Shown here: piece after piece, positions 25,366 to 34,384 of the stretch
Layout of the letters: the number at the start of each line of letters is the position of its first letter
How positions within the stretch are numbered: the stretch's first letter is position 1
Assembly: GCA_963676865.2 (NCBI GenBank)
Contig: CAXXSS010000001.1
Coordinates: 682,001-746,000 of the forward strand
Source: JAAYUD01 sp963676865
GTDB lineage: Bacteria > Bacteroidota > Bacteroidia > Bacteroidales > Bacteroidaceae
DNA: 64,000 bases
Reading direction: 5' to 3'
Program-made: the position numbers and the translations under genes
The notes under the pieces: generated by a model
What the model saw: only the letters and a program-made list of their open reading frames with translations
Database searches by the model: none
What the model was told of the DNA's origin: nothing

Positions 25366-25783
25366 GATTAAAAGAATAAATATTAGCCTGCTAAAAAAAT
25401 GTTTGAAATATACCATAAAAAGCGTTTCTCATTCATCCGAGCGCCTGTTTTATCGGAAGTATGGGCTACTTCCAAAGAAATAAATCGATAGATTTAAAAG
25501 AAACAGTGTGGCAATATATGGAGAAAATTTTGGTTATGCAAGTACATCGGCGAAAACAAATCGGCGAAGAGTATAAAACACGTACTAGCGCTTTACAGAC
25601 ATTGGTATTCTACCGGTATGAGGATGACTATCAATTGGATGTTCTGCTTTGAAAATGAATTAGGAAATGGTAGAATCGTCAGTCTATTGACTAATTTAAT
25701 GCAAAAATCGTCAATTGAGAGATTCTTTTTATTATCTTCGCTGTAAACTAAGTGGATATAAGAACCATCAAACAAACGCTACT
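25366..25783. other. Intergenic region with short degraded-looking ORFs
   Basis: Between the susD terminator and the DUF5131 gene are only short overlapping ORFs: 25399-25491, starting MFEIYHKKRFSFIRAPVL, and 25461-25652, with QYMEKILVMQVHRRKQIGEE. Neither has a recognisable domain or a clear ribosome-binding site. They could be scraps of a lost PUL gene. I see no repeat or RNA structure. Confidence 0.3.
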
Positions 25784-26527
25784 ATGCCAGCAAACGCTAT
25801 TGTCAGAGGATCGGTGATGTGGAACTTATGGCATGGCTGCCACAAGTTAAGCCCCGGATGCAAATATTGCTATGTCTATCGGGGTGATGCCAAACGAGAC
25901 GTGGATAGTTCGGTGGTGACGCAAACGAAGAATTTCGATTTACCGATTCGTAAGAAACGAAATGGAGAATATAAAATCCCATCGGGAACATTGGTATACA
26001 CCTGCTTTACTTCGGATTTCTTTGTTGAAGATGCCGATAAATGGCGTGCCGAGGCTTGGAGTATGATAAAGCAACGTAGCGATTTGAATTTCATCCTCAT
26101 AACCAAGCGCATTGATCGCTTCGCCCAGTGCCTGCCCGAAGATTGGGGAGATGGGTACGACAATATGACCATTTGCTGTACAGTAGAGAATCAAGCATGT
26201 GCCGATTACCGTTTGCCTATATACAAGATAGCCCCCATCAAACATAAAATCATTATTTGCGAACCACTTTTGGAAAAGGTTGATCTTCGTCCTTTCGATA
26301 TTGGTACGTGGATAGAACAAGTTGTTGCCGGTGGCGAATCGGGCAACGAAGCTCGAGTGTGTCATTTCGACTGGGTGATGGATCTACGTAGCATATGCGT
26401 GGAAGAGGATGTAGCCTTTTGGTTCAAACAAACCGGAGCCAAGTTTATCAAAGACGGCAAACTCTATCTCATTAAACGACAACTGCAGCACGCACAGGCT
26501 CGTAAGGCAGAAATAAACTTTAAGTAA
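25784..26527 (+). CDS. DUF5131 family protein (phage Gp37/Gp68-like), 247 aa
   Basis: I chose ATG 25784 (MPANAIVRGSVMWNLWHGC) because the upstream extension shows no conservation-like pattern. The N-terminal cluster CHKLSPGCKYCYVYRGD has the Cys spacing seen in DUF5131/Gp37_Gp68 proteins and resembles iron-sulfur binding in radical-SAM-like enzymes. Further family features are LVYTCFTSDFFVEDADKWR, FILITKRIDRFAQCLPEDW, TVENQACADYRLP and VVAGGESGNEARVCHFDWV, then VAFWFKQTGAKF. The function of the family is not established; members occur in phages and bacterial accessory regions. It stands alone, 338 bases before a SNF2 helicase on the same strand. Confidence 0.85.
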   Translation: MPANAIVRGSVMWNLWHGCHKLSPGCKYCYVYRGDAKRDVDSSVVTQTKNFDLPIRKKRNGEYKIPSGTLVYTCFTSDFFVEDADKWRAEAWSMIKQRSDLNFILITKRIDRFAQCLPEDWGDGYDNMTICCTVENQACADYRLPIYKIAPIKHKIIICEPLLEKVDLRPFDIGTWIEQVVAGGESGNEARVCHFDWVMDLRSICVEEDVAFWFKQTGAKFIKDGKLYLIKRQLQHAQARKAEINFK

Positions 26528-26865
26528 CTAGCTGCAAAGATTTTGTGTATACAAATCATCTATTTAGCCGATATTACTTTTAACTCATATCGTGTTGTGC
26601 AATGACAATTATTTATTAATAAAAAATTATCCAATACTTAAACTAGTATTGTAGATACAGACAATCCATACCATCATAAATCCAATTAATAGATTCATCC
26701 ATATTATACCAGAAGCCTTGAAAAAGCACTGAAAATTCTTCCGAATATTGCCTACACTCTATAAGAAGTTCAAAACAAATTTACTACTTTTGCAACTTAA
26801 TTATACTCCTGTCCCTTGATATTCAATATAAATCATTAGCAATCACGTCGAAACAGAAAGAATAT
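26528..26865. promoter_or_regulatory. Intergenic region with candidate helicase promoter
   Basis: These 338 AT-rich bases contain TACTTTTG (26785-26792), matching the TAnnTTTG -7 box. The -33 position (26762-26765, TAAG) is a poor match to TTTG. Transcription would start about 65-70 bases before the helicase ATG. No other feature is seen. Confidence 0.4.
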
Positions 26866-29319
26866 ATGAAGAATAAAAAAGCCGAAAAAGGTAGTTCTAA
26901 GAAAAAACAAGCCAAAAAAGTTCCTTATCAATATAAGCCGGAAAACATCGATCTGAGAACCTGGCAAGTGATGCTTCGCAAACAAGTGGCTCAAGAGGAA
27001 AGACTCGTTATCCAATGTATTGACGAAAAGAAAGCTCCCGGTGAATATCAAGTGACAAATCCGAAAACAAATCAAGAATATAAGGTTGTCTACCGTGGTG
27101 CACAAAGCCCTTGGAACTATTGCTCGTGCTTAGATTTTAAGGCCTCCCGTTTGGGCACTTGCAAGCATTTGGAAGCTCTAAAGCCATGGCTTAGTTGTAA
27201 GCATCATGTCCATCGTGAAATACCTTCCTATACTTCTGTTTATCTCGATTATACTGCGGAAAGAAAAGTTCGTATCCGAATTGGCGGAGACAACGAGGAG
27301 GCGTTTACAAAACTCGCATCTTCTTTTTTTGACGATAAGTTTGTTCTAAAAGAGAATTCATTTGAAAGTTTCGATACATTTCTAAAGAAAGCTCGTAAGA
27401 TTGACGATACCTTTCGCTGCTACAAAGACGCACTGCAATTTGTGATAGAACATCGAGAGCGTACAGAGCGAATCCGTTGGATTGACGCACTGGCTAAAGA
27501 GGATCTTAAAGATTTACTCCAGGCTCGCCTTTATCCTTATCAGGAAGAAGGTATTCGCTTCGCAGCCAAAGCCGGTCGGGCCATCATTGCCGATGAAATG
27601 GGATTGGGTAAAACCATCCAGGCAATAGGTACAGCAGAACTGCTGAGGAAGAAAGGCCTTGTGAATTCTACATTAATAATATGTCCCACTTCCTTGAAAT
27701 ATCAATGGAAGAGAGAGATAGAGCGCTTTACAGGACAACAGGTTCATGTGATTGAAGGCAACCACCTGAAGCGTAAGGCACAATACAATACTTCTGAACC
27801 TTACAAGATAATATCCTACAATGCCGTTTGCAACGACATCAAAGTTCTTGGGTGTTTGGAAACGGATATGGTCATCATTGATGAAGTACAACGTTTGAAG
27901 AATTGGGATACACAGATAGCAAAAGCCGCCAGGAAAATAAATTCGCAATATGCTGTTATTCTCTCGGGTACTCCTCTGGAAAATCGATTAGAAGAACTCT
28001 ACTCTGTTATGGAACTCGTAAACCAATTTTGCTTGGGACCTTATTATCAATTCCGTAACCGCTATATCATCACAGACAGCAAAGGCGCAACAATAGGCTA
28101 CCAAAATCTAAATGAAATCGGGCAGCGCCTCAAACCCTATTTGATACGCCGTCGTAAACAAGAGGTGAAGCTCCAACTGCCTGTACGACAGGACAAGAAT
28201 CTTATGGTACCAATGACGAAGGAACAAATGGCAATACACGACGATGCAAATGCTCATGTATCACGTTTGCTTCAGAAGTGGGAAAAAATGCACTTTCTTT
28301 CGGAGGCCGACCGCAACAGACTTCTTCTATTGCTCCAACAAATGCGTATGGTATGTGACAGTACTTACATCTTGGATCAGAAGACACGTTTCGATACCAA
28401 GATCGAAGAAGTAATGAACATCATTAGCAATATCGTAGAAAGTGGAGAAGAGAAAATTGTCGTTTTCAGTCAATGGGAACGTATGACCCGCTTAATTGCC
28501 CAAGAAATGGACCAAAAAGGTATTCGTTATGAATATTTACATGGAGGCATACCATCCAAAGCACGAAAAGATTTGGTCAATAATTTCACGGATTTACCGG
28601 ACAGTCGTGTATTCCTTGCTACTGATGCGGGAAGTACAGGTCTCAACCTACAAGCTGCTTCTATCATCATCAATATGGATTTACCATGGAACCCTGCTAC
28701 ACTTGAGCAACGTATTGCCCGCATTTACCGAATAGGTCAGATACGCAATATTCAAGTCATTAATTTGATCTCAATGCGTACTTTTGAAGAAAATATGCTT
28801 GGCAAACTCAAGTTTAAATCTTCTCTGTTCGAAGGTGTACTTGATGGTGGTGAGGATACCATCTTTACCAAAGGCAATAAGTTCCAAAAGATAATGGAAG
28901 AGTTGAACGAAACCATCAAAGAGCCGGCAGAAAATGAGAGCAAAGATGAAGTACCACCTATCAATAAGGATGAAGAGGAATCTAAAGTTACTAAGTATAC
29001 AAATACTCATTACGACTTTGATCCCTTGTTTGAACAGCAGCCGGATGATTCACCCTCTGCCAAAACCAAAGAAGAACATGATTTATCACCTCATCAAGAC
29101 CATACGCTCCAGCCAGATAAACTCATAGAGCAAGGAGTATCCTTCTTCACCGGATTAGCAGAAACACTGAAATCACCCACGGCAACCCAAAGACTGGTCA
29201 ACCAAATTGTAGAAAATAATCCGGAAACAGGAGAAACCAATATCAAAATACCTGTACCTAATAAAGAGACTGTTGTACAAATGTTAGGACTCATCGGCAA
29301 AATACTGAGCAGCAAATAA
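26866..29319 (+). CDS. SWIM zinc-finger SNF2-family DEAD/DEAH helicase, 817 aa
   Basis: A Lys-rich start is followed by a SWIM finger (about residues 85-105; NYCSCLDFKASRLGTCKHLE). The SNF2 helicase core then spans about 225-680. Visible motifs are I (IIADEMGLGKTIQAIG), II (IIDEVQRLKNW, a DEVQ variant of DEAH), III (ILSGTPLENRLEELYS), IV (VVFSQWERMTRLIA) and V/VI (ATDAGSTGLNLQAASII, TLEQRIARIYRIGQ). The last 130 residues are acidic and low-complexity. It should be an ATP-dependent translocase that remodels protein-DNA or polymerase complexes, like HepA/RapA relatives. Its genomic partner is unclear; it is not in an obvious operon. Confidence 0.93.
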   Translation: MKNKKAEKGSSKKKQAKKVPYQYKPENIDLRTWQVMLRKQVAQEERLVIQCIDEKKAPGEYQVTNPKTNQEYKVVYRGAQSPWNYCSCLDFKASRLGTCKHLEALKPWLSCKHHVHREIPSYTSVYLDYTAERKVRIRIGGDNEEAFTKLASSFFDDKFVLKENSFESFDTFLKKARKIDDTFRCYKDALQFVIEHRERTERIRWIDALAKEDLKDLLQARLYPYQEEGIRFAAKAGRAIIADEMGLGKTIQAIGTAELLRKKGLVNSTLIICPTSLKYQWKREIERFTGQQVHVIEGNHLKRKAQYNTSEPYKIISYNAVCNDIKVLGCLETDMVIIDEVQRLKNWDTQIAKAARKINSQYAVILSGTPLENRLEELYSVMELVNQFCLGPYYQFRNRYIITDSKGATIGYQNLNEIGQRLKPYLIRRRKQEVKLQLPVRQDKNLMVPMTKEQMAIHDDANAHVSRLLQKWEKMHFLSEADRNRLLLLLQQMRMVCDSTYILDQKTRFDTKIEEVMNIISNIVESGEEKIVVFSQWERMTRLIAQEMDQKGIRYEYLHGGIPSKARKDLVNNFTDLPDSRVFLATDAGSTGLNLQAASIIINMDLPWNPATLEQRIARIYRIGQIRNIQVINLISMRTFEENMLGKLKFKSSLFEGVLDGGEDTIFTKGNKFQKIMEELNETIKEPAENESKDEVPPINKDEEESKVTKYTNTHYDFDPLFEQQPDDSPSAKTKEEHDLSPHQDHTLQPDKLIEQGVSFFTGLAETLKSPTATQRLVNQIVENNPETGETNIKIPVPNKETVVQMLGLIGKILSSK

Positions 29320-29572
29320 ATTCACTCCTACTTTACCATTAACGGGATAGAAACAGGTTTTACCTACGAATTGTATATCTCACTAGTGATACGATATACT
29401 AATTGACTCTGTATTATATGGTCATTTTGTTTAGGTCATGACGTAAAGTACTATTAGGTATTCTGATACTTTCTTATCCGAACCTAAGTCACAGTCCCTT
29501 ACAGGGCACTATTTACGCTATTGTTTCAGCACTCGAATGTAAACTCAATAAGAGCGAGACATAGAAGAATAT
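29320..29572. repeat. Left flank of IS copy 2: inverted repeat-module copy D
   Basis: The segment 29459-29484 is almost identical to 3189-3214 left of IS copy 1, and the distance to the IS start is similar (about 90 bases). The intervening bases align loosely. The reading frames seen in copy A carry stop codons here. No gene is present. Confidence 0.6.
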
Positions 29573-29611
29573 TGACATGTACTGAATAAGTTGACACAAA
29601 CTTATTCAAAA

Positions 29612-29980
29612 ATGAGAAATAATAAAAAGATTGACGATCAGATTCGTCTAGAGATTTTAAACTCTTACCTTCATGGAAGCAAGGGTAAGTATACCCTTGA
29701 AAAAGAAAATGGTATATCCAGAGGTTCAATTCGGAATTGGCTTCGTATCTTTGGGCTTGAAGACAAACCATTCCCATTAAATATGAAGGATAAAGCTGTA
29801 ACAACCGGTACAGAGGATGTCTCTTCAGAAGAAGACATCACCTCTTTGAAAGTGCGCATTAAGGAATTGGAATCTGAGCTGAAGCGTGCAGAGATGGCCC
29901 GTGACGTTTATGATTGCATGATTGACCTGGCTGAAGAGAAGTATCACATCAAGGTACGAAAAAACTCCGATGTCAAGTAG
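29612..29980 (+). CDS. IS3-family transposase OrfA (copy 2)
   Basis: Same 122-residue protein as at 3342-3710: helix-turn-helix N-terminus (NGISRGSIRNWL) and coiled coil (RIKELESELKRAEMA). The slippery A_AAA_AAC is at 29959-29965. An in-frame TTG at 29591 lies in the left inverted repeat and is less likely as the start. The gene is intact. Confidence 0.9.
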   Translation: MRNNKKIDDQIRLEILNSYLHGSKGKYTLEKENGISRGSIRNWLRIFGLEDKPFPLNMKDKAVTTGTEDVSSEEDITSLKVRIKELESELKRAEMARDVYDCMIDLAEEKYHIKVRKNSDVK

Positions 29981-29988
29981 TAGGTTGC

Positions 29989-30942
29989 TTGTCACAAAAG
30001 GCGGGTAAAGGTATGAGTTATACCATATCCGCCCTTTGCGGACTGCTTGACATTTCCCGACAAGGGTACTACAAGCACAAAGAAACAAATGCCGAACAAG
30101 ATGTACTTATAAGCAGCATCACGTATTACTGTCAATTTCTGCGTCAGGAGCTTCCCCGAAGCGGTTGCCGCGAGCTTTACAGTCTGTGTAAGTCTCGGTT
30201 CGGAGAAAAGTTCACGATAGGACGCGACCAATTTATCGATGTCCTTCGGGCCAACGGGATGATGCTGCGCCGCAGACGTTACAGACCTCGTACGACCAAC
30301 TCCGATCATCCATATCGGATCTATCCGGATTTGCTTAACACATCTCCTAAATACGTGGCCTGTGGTGTTTGCCGCATGATGGTGGGTGACATCACTTATA
30401 TATCCACGAAAGAAGGATTTGCCTATCTTTCGCTGCTGACGGATGTCTTCAGCCGCATCATTGTGGGATATGCCCTCTTTCGGACTCTTGAAGCGGAAGG
30501 ACCGGCAAAAGCGTTGATGATGGCGTGCAGATTTTATAAAGGTCAGGGATTCAACCTTTCAGGTCTTATCCACCATTCCGACCGAGGTGTGCAGTATGCA
30601 TCAAAAGGTTATGTGTCACAGCTCAAAGAAAGAGGAATCGCTATCAGTATGACGCAAACGGGCGACCCCTTGCACAATGCACTGGCCGAGAGGATGAACA
30701 ATACCGTTAAGAACGGATGGCTCTTCGATTATGAGAATAAAACATTTGATGAAGCCTTGGAAGGTGTCGCCAGATCCATATATCTCTACAATTGGGCACG
30801 ACCGCACCAAGCTCTGGCAATGAAAACACCGATGCAAATGCTCCCGGGAGAACATCCAAACCCACTTTGTTCAGCTGATGCTTTAAAGCATCAGCTGAAC
30901 AAAACAAACTATAAAGAACAAACAATACTTGTTTGTCAATAA
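29989..30942 (+). CDS. IS3-family transposase OrfB (copy 2)
   Basis: Same 317-residue integrase-core protein as copy 1, with DDE residues in GDITYIS, HSDRGVQY and LAERMNNTVKNG. Probably expressed as an OrfAB fusion by -1 frameshifting. The 38-bp palindrome in its 3' coding end is at 30866-30903. No inactivating change is present. Confidence 0.92.
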   Translation: MSQKAGKGMSYTISALCGLLDISRQGYYKHKETNAEQDVLISSITYYCQFLRQELPRSGCRELYSLCKSRFGEKFTIGRDQFIDVLRANGMMLRRRRYRPRTTNSDHPYRIYPDLLNTSPKYVACGVCRMMVGDITYISTKEGFAYLSLLTDVFSRIIVGYALFRTLEAEGPAKALMMACRFYKGQGFNLSGLIHHSDRGVQYASKGYVSQLKERGIAISMTQTGDPLHNALAERMNNTVKNGWLFDYENKTFDEALEGVARSIYLYNWARPHQALAMKTPMQMLPGEHPNPLCSADALKHQLNKTNYKEQTILVCQ

Positions 30943-31054
30943 AAATAGGATTAACTTTGCAGAGTTGACAACTACTTTAGGTATACATGATTGTAATTGT
31001 CAACTCCCTTAGGTTTACTAGTGTTTAACTGTCAACCAAATTCAGTACACCACA

Positions 31055-32172
31055 TTCTTCGTAAATCGTTGATATACAGCGATAAAATCATAAGGACGAA
31101 AATAAATGTTTGTATGTATAAACTTTTAGTTTCGTCCTTATGAATTTTTATGTTCGCCCTTATCATTTTTCGAGGACACAGGGTCGATTAAGTAAGTCAA
31201 TAAGTACCACTTCTATATGGTTAAAATAGTATCAGTATCACCCCCAATGTTCACCTCCAAAAACGTTCAGAAAAGCAGCATCAATATCACTACTTTAGAT
31301 CAACGCAATCTTGCGTCAATGAAAAATGTGCGTCTCGGGCTCATCAGTAAAAATGAGAAGACTAAGGGACATGAAGGACTAAATGAATGGGACACACTCA
31401 TATATACACAAACAGCGACTCAGCTACCTGAAGGCTATCGTTTAGACTCGTTCTAAGCAGAGGTCCGCTGAAAATAAAGAGTCTACAGTATACTCCAGGG
31501 CCGATTTTCGGACCTTTTTTCGCTGGCGTTGTATACAGTGCATCGTTAACATACTGTATGGCAGCACCGTATGGTGTCATACGGAGGTGGCAAAGGTTGA
31601 AATGTAGATGATTTCATGGTCTTGGAATGCAGCAATGAACTCTTACCACCCGGAACCACATATGGACCTAAATTTGTTGACGTCCATACGTTTTCAGAAA
31701 AACTTAAGGACGTCACCGAAAAAACTAACATACGACAACTTTGCAAAAATTCAACCGTATATTACGTGTTACTATTCGTATATTTTGTTGCCCGAATATT
31801 AGTATTTATAGCCGTGCTATCGTTAGTATTTGTATTTGCAGACAAAAATATTATTTCATTTGTAATCAGCTTATTAGTCTCAGCCAAATATATATGAGAA
31901 TATTTCGTGATTTTATACTTTTGGTTATACTCCCATTTCTCAACGATTTGTATTAAACCTTTTTATTTTGTATGCATATTTGCAATACTTTTATATACAT
32001 TTCTGATGAAAGGATGCACAGCTACGGAGGAAGTATTAAACAGGCAATCTCTAATCAAAGGGCATTCTCTTGTATCTTATTTTCTTTTATAATTGATGCA
32101 AAGATATTGTTTAATTCGCACTCCCCCAACTGTTACTGGTGAACCTTAATCTTGGTAACCTTTTCCTTGCAC
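31055..32172. repeat. Gene-poor region right of IS copy 2: repeat module copy C
   Basis: About 1.1 kb colinear with the region after IS copy 1. It holds a hairpin (31088-31143) and an ORF from 31217 that begins MVKIVSVSPPMFTSKNVQK and runs 79 codons. A dyad follows (GGTCCG near 31463 with CGGACC near 31510, then TTTTTT). The block 31658-31744 (TYGPKFVDVHTFSEKLKDVT) matches 5662-5748 codon for codon without gaps. An ORF from 31616 continues that block into a hydrophobic tail (93 codons). These may be real small genes or decayed fragments. From 31900 to 32172 I see nothing. Confidence 0.55.
31088..31143. repeat. Hairpin with 14-bp stem (counterpart of 4813-4876)
   Basis: TCATAAGGACGAAA (31088-31101) pairs perfectly with 31130-31143. 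Compared with copy 1, the G at 4819 is A here and its partner C is T; the T at 4822 is A and its partner A is T. Pairing is preserved at both. Confidence 0.82.
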
Positions 32173-34269
32173 TTAGAATCTCTGTCTTTCTTCATTACCT
32201 GCTCCAGTACCCTTATACTCTCGTTGCTTATTATTAAGTTTATATCGCAATGTGAGACTGATACCACGACTGTTATCCTTGGTCGCTCGATATTGTAATG
32301 TCTTATTAAAATAAAACGTGGATGCTTCTCGCAGTGTATGCAAAAGGTCGGTACCTTCGAGCATTATGCTCCATACTCCATTGTGCCATTCTTTATATAT
32401 GCTAGCATTAAGGCATCCTGAACTATGCACATATTGATTCTGCATGTTCCCGTTTGTTGTCCATTGTCCATCCAAACGTAGTATGAATTCTGAAGGGAGT
32501 TTGAATGAATTGTTCAGTTGAAATTGGACTAAAGCTCCATCCATAATTTTTTTCTCACCAAGAAATGGAGTAGAGAGCCATTGATAGGTGCCTGCTATGC
32601 TAAGATTAGGTTGCCAAATACCAAGCATAGGTGAATAGGAAGATATAAATGTAAATACATTACGATTTTTGTTATTGTTGAATTTGTTTATTCCTATTTT
32701 TTCATTGCCTTGCATCTGTTCTACATCAAATATGATGTCGTCTTTATAATGATTGTACCCAACCTGCATATTTATATCGTGATAAGATGCAGCTAGTTCT
32801 ACACTATTGACATATGTCGGCTGTAAACCGGGATTACCACTCAGATATGTGAGACGATTGCCATAGTTGATTGCACTCTTCAACATCTCGTACATAGGGC
32901 GGATAGTTTGTATTCGATAATTAAGAGAATAGCGTACGCCCATTAGTGTTGTATTGAAAGATAGTGATGGAAAAATATTGTTATAAGTATTACTTTCTAA
33001 GCTATTTTTGATTCCGCTATCAAAAAAATTATATATTACATATTCATAACGAAGTCCAACCGAAAGCTGGGTGATATCGTTAAACGTAATATCATAGTTT
33101 GTAAAAACAGCAAAATTACGATCGTGTATATCATCGTCGTTGGAACCTATAATCCCTTTATAACCACTAAAGTCTGTGTGACGATTTGTAAATGTCAATT
33201 CACTACCTGTAAATACTATTCCTTTCCATAAAGGATGTGCAGCAGTGAATTTGGCTGCATAGAAACGATTGGTTGTATGTTCTAATGTAATTGCATTATA
33301 GTCTGTATAGTTTTGACTGAGTTCTAATATATCATCACTCTGCTTACTTCCATTTGTCATCATATCACCATTGAAATTAATATTCCAATTACGAAATTTA
33401 CCGTTGTAGAACACGTTAATCCGATGTGTAGGATGAATATGTGGGAAAATAGATTCTTGAGTATCCCAATAATCATACTTTTGTTCATTAACTAATACAT
33501 CAGTAAAGTTATGATCTGTAGTCTTTCCTTGCGATATATCCGTCACTTCATACATCGCTCCGAGAGTATGATTTTTAGCGATACTATAATTAATAGCCAA
33601 CTGCCCGTATAAAGATCGTTCTCTGTTATAATCAATTGATGTGGCATGTTGCTGCCAAAGACTGTCTACATAGGTATTAATGTTGGTGATAGCTGTTTCG
33701 CGTTTATGTTTCAAGTCATAGCGAAAAATACCGATAACCTCTAGTTTATCATGTTTATAACTTTCACTTATCTGTCTGCTTATATCCATTTTGTAAGAAT
33801 ATGCAACTTGTGAAGAGACGTCACTAGTCCAACCATTATCTTTGTTTTTAATTGTCTTTATACAAATAACAGAATTATCGTTAGCATTGTATTCTGCGCC
33901 AGGAGATGTTAGCACGTCAACTTTTTGCAATTCATCTGACTTTATATGGTCTAGTTCTGACATATCATGTAATTGCCTGCCATTGATATAAATAATAGGA
34001 GTACCCTTGCCAATAACCTCTAATGAACCATCCATCTTTTTCTTGATACCCGAAAGATGTTCCAATACTTGTCTGGCACTGCCGACTTTCTCCAATGCAC
34101 TTCCTGATATTCGAGTTGATATTCCACCAGGAATAACCTTTCCCTTAGGAATATGTGACTTGATAACCACTTCTCCTAAATTGAGTTCATAACTAACACT
34201 GTCCTTTGTCTGTGCTCCTGCAAACATATGAATAGCTATCATTATAGCCAAAATACCTATTTTTCTCAT
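32173..34269 (-). CDS. TonB-dependent outer-membrane receptor, 698 aa
   Basis: A signal peptide (MRKIGILAIMIAIHMFAGAQ) leads to a plug domain at about residues 40-130 (GSARQVLEHLSGIKKKMDGS, TPIIYINGRQLHDMSELDHI, VDVLTSPGAEYNAND). An outer-membrane beta-barrel of the OMP_b-brl_3 type fills the rest (LSVGLRYEYVIYNFF, ISLTLRYKLNN). There is no carboxypeptidase-like or STN domain and no SusD partner, so it is not a glycan importer of the Sus type. Family members often take up metal chelates, haem or peptides; the substrate here is unknown. It is divergent from an AraC regulator that probably controls it. A TATCTTTG -7 box lies at 34316-34309 on the minus strand. Confidence 0.88.
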   Translation of the reverse strand: MRKIGILAIMIAIHMFAGAQTKDSVSYELNLGEVVIKSHIPKGKVIPGGISTRISGSALEKVGSARQVLEHLSGIKKKMDGSLEVIGKGTPIIYINGRQLHDMSELDHIKSDELQKVDVLTSPGAEYNANDNSVICIKTIKNKDNGWTSDVSSQVAYSYKMDISRQISESYKHDKLEVIGIFRYDLKHKRETAITNINTYVDSLWQQHATSIDYNRERSLYGQLAINYSIAKNHTLGAMYEVTDISQGKTTDHNFTDVLVNEQKYDYWDTQESIFPHIHPTHRINVFYNGKFRNWNINFNGDMMTNGSKQSDDILELSQNYTDYNAITLEHTTNRFYAAKFTAAHPLWKGIVFTGSELTFTNRHTDFSGYKGIIGSNDDDIHDRNFAVFTNYDITFNDITQLSVGLRYEYVIYNFFDSGIKNSLESNTYNNIFPSLSFNTTLMGVRYSLNYRIQTIRPMYEMLKSAINYGNRLTYLSGNPGLQPTYVNSVELAASYHDINMQVGYNHYKDDIIFDVEQMQGNEKIGINKFNNNKNRNVFTFISSYSPMLGIWQPNLSIAGTYQWLSTPFLGEKKIMDGALVQFQLNNSFKLPSEFILRLDGQWTTNGNMQNQYVHSSGCLNASIYKEWHNGVWSIMLEGTDLLHTLREASTFYFNKTLQYRATKDNSRGISLTLRYKLNNKQREYKGTGAGNEERQRF

Positions 34270-34308
34270 GTTTAAATAACTAATTTATTGCTTTATAATT
34301 ATTTTTTG

Positions 34309-34349
34309 CAAAGATACATGGATACTTTGGAGTAAAATAGTTATATTTG
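34309..34349. promoter_or_regulatory. Divergent promoter region, TonB receptor / AraC gene
   Basis: TAnnTTTG boxes occur on both strands: TATATTTG at 34342-34349 toward the AraC gene and TATCTTTG at 34316-34309 toward the receptor gene. Matching TTTG boxes 19 bases further upstream are weak on both sides, as expected for activator-dependent promoters. Confidence 0.45.
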
Positions 34350-34384
34350 TCCTTAAAATAGTCGTATACGACCATAACCAAACA

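Larger units (their letters stand above)
29573..31054 (+). mobile_element. IS3-family insertion sequence, copy 2
   Basis: Identical across all 1482 bp to 3303-4784 and in the same orientation. The bases next to it are TAT on the left and TTC on the right, so no 3-bp duplication is visible here, unlike copy 1. The element again sits between inverted and direct halves of the repeat module. Complete identity of the copies points to a recent transposition or to sequence homogenisation. Confidence 0.93.

Noticed and set aside
29573..31054. 3-bp target duplication at IS copy 2
   Set aside because: The bases outside are TAT and TTC; no direct duplication is visible under any reasonable end placement.
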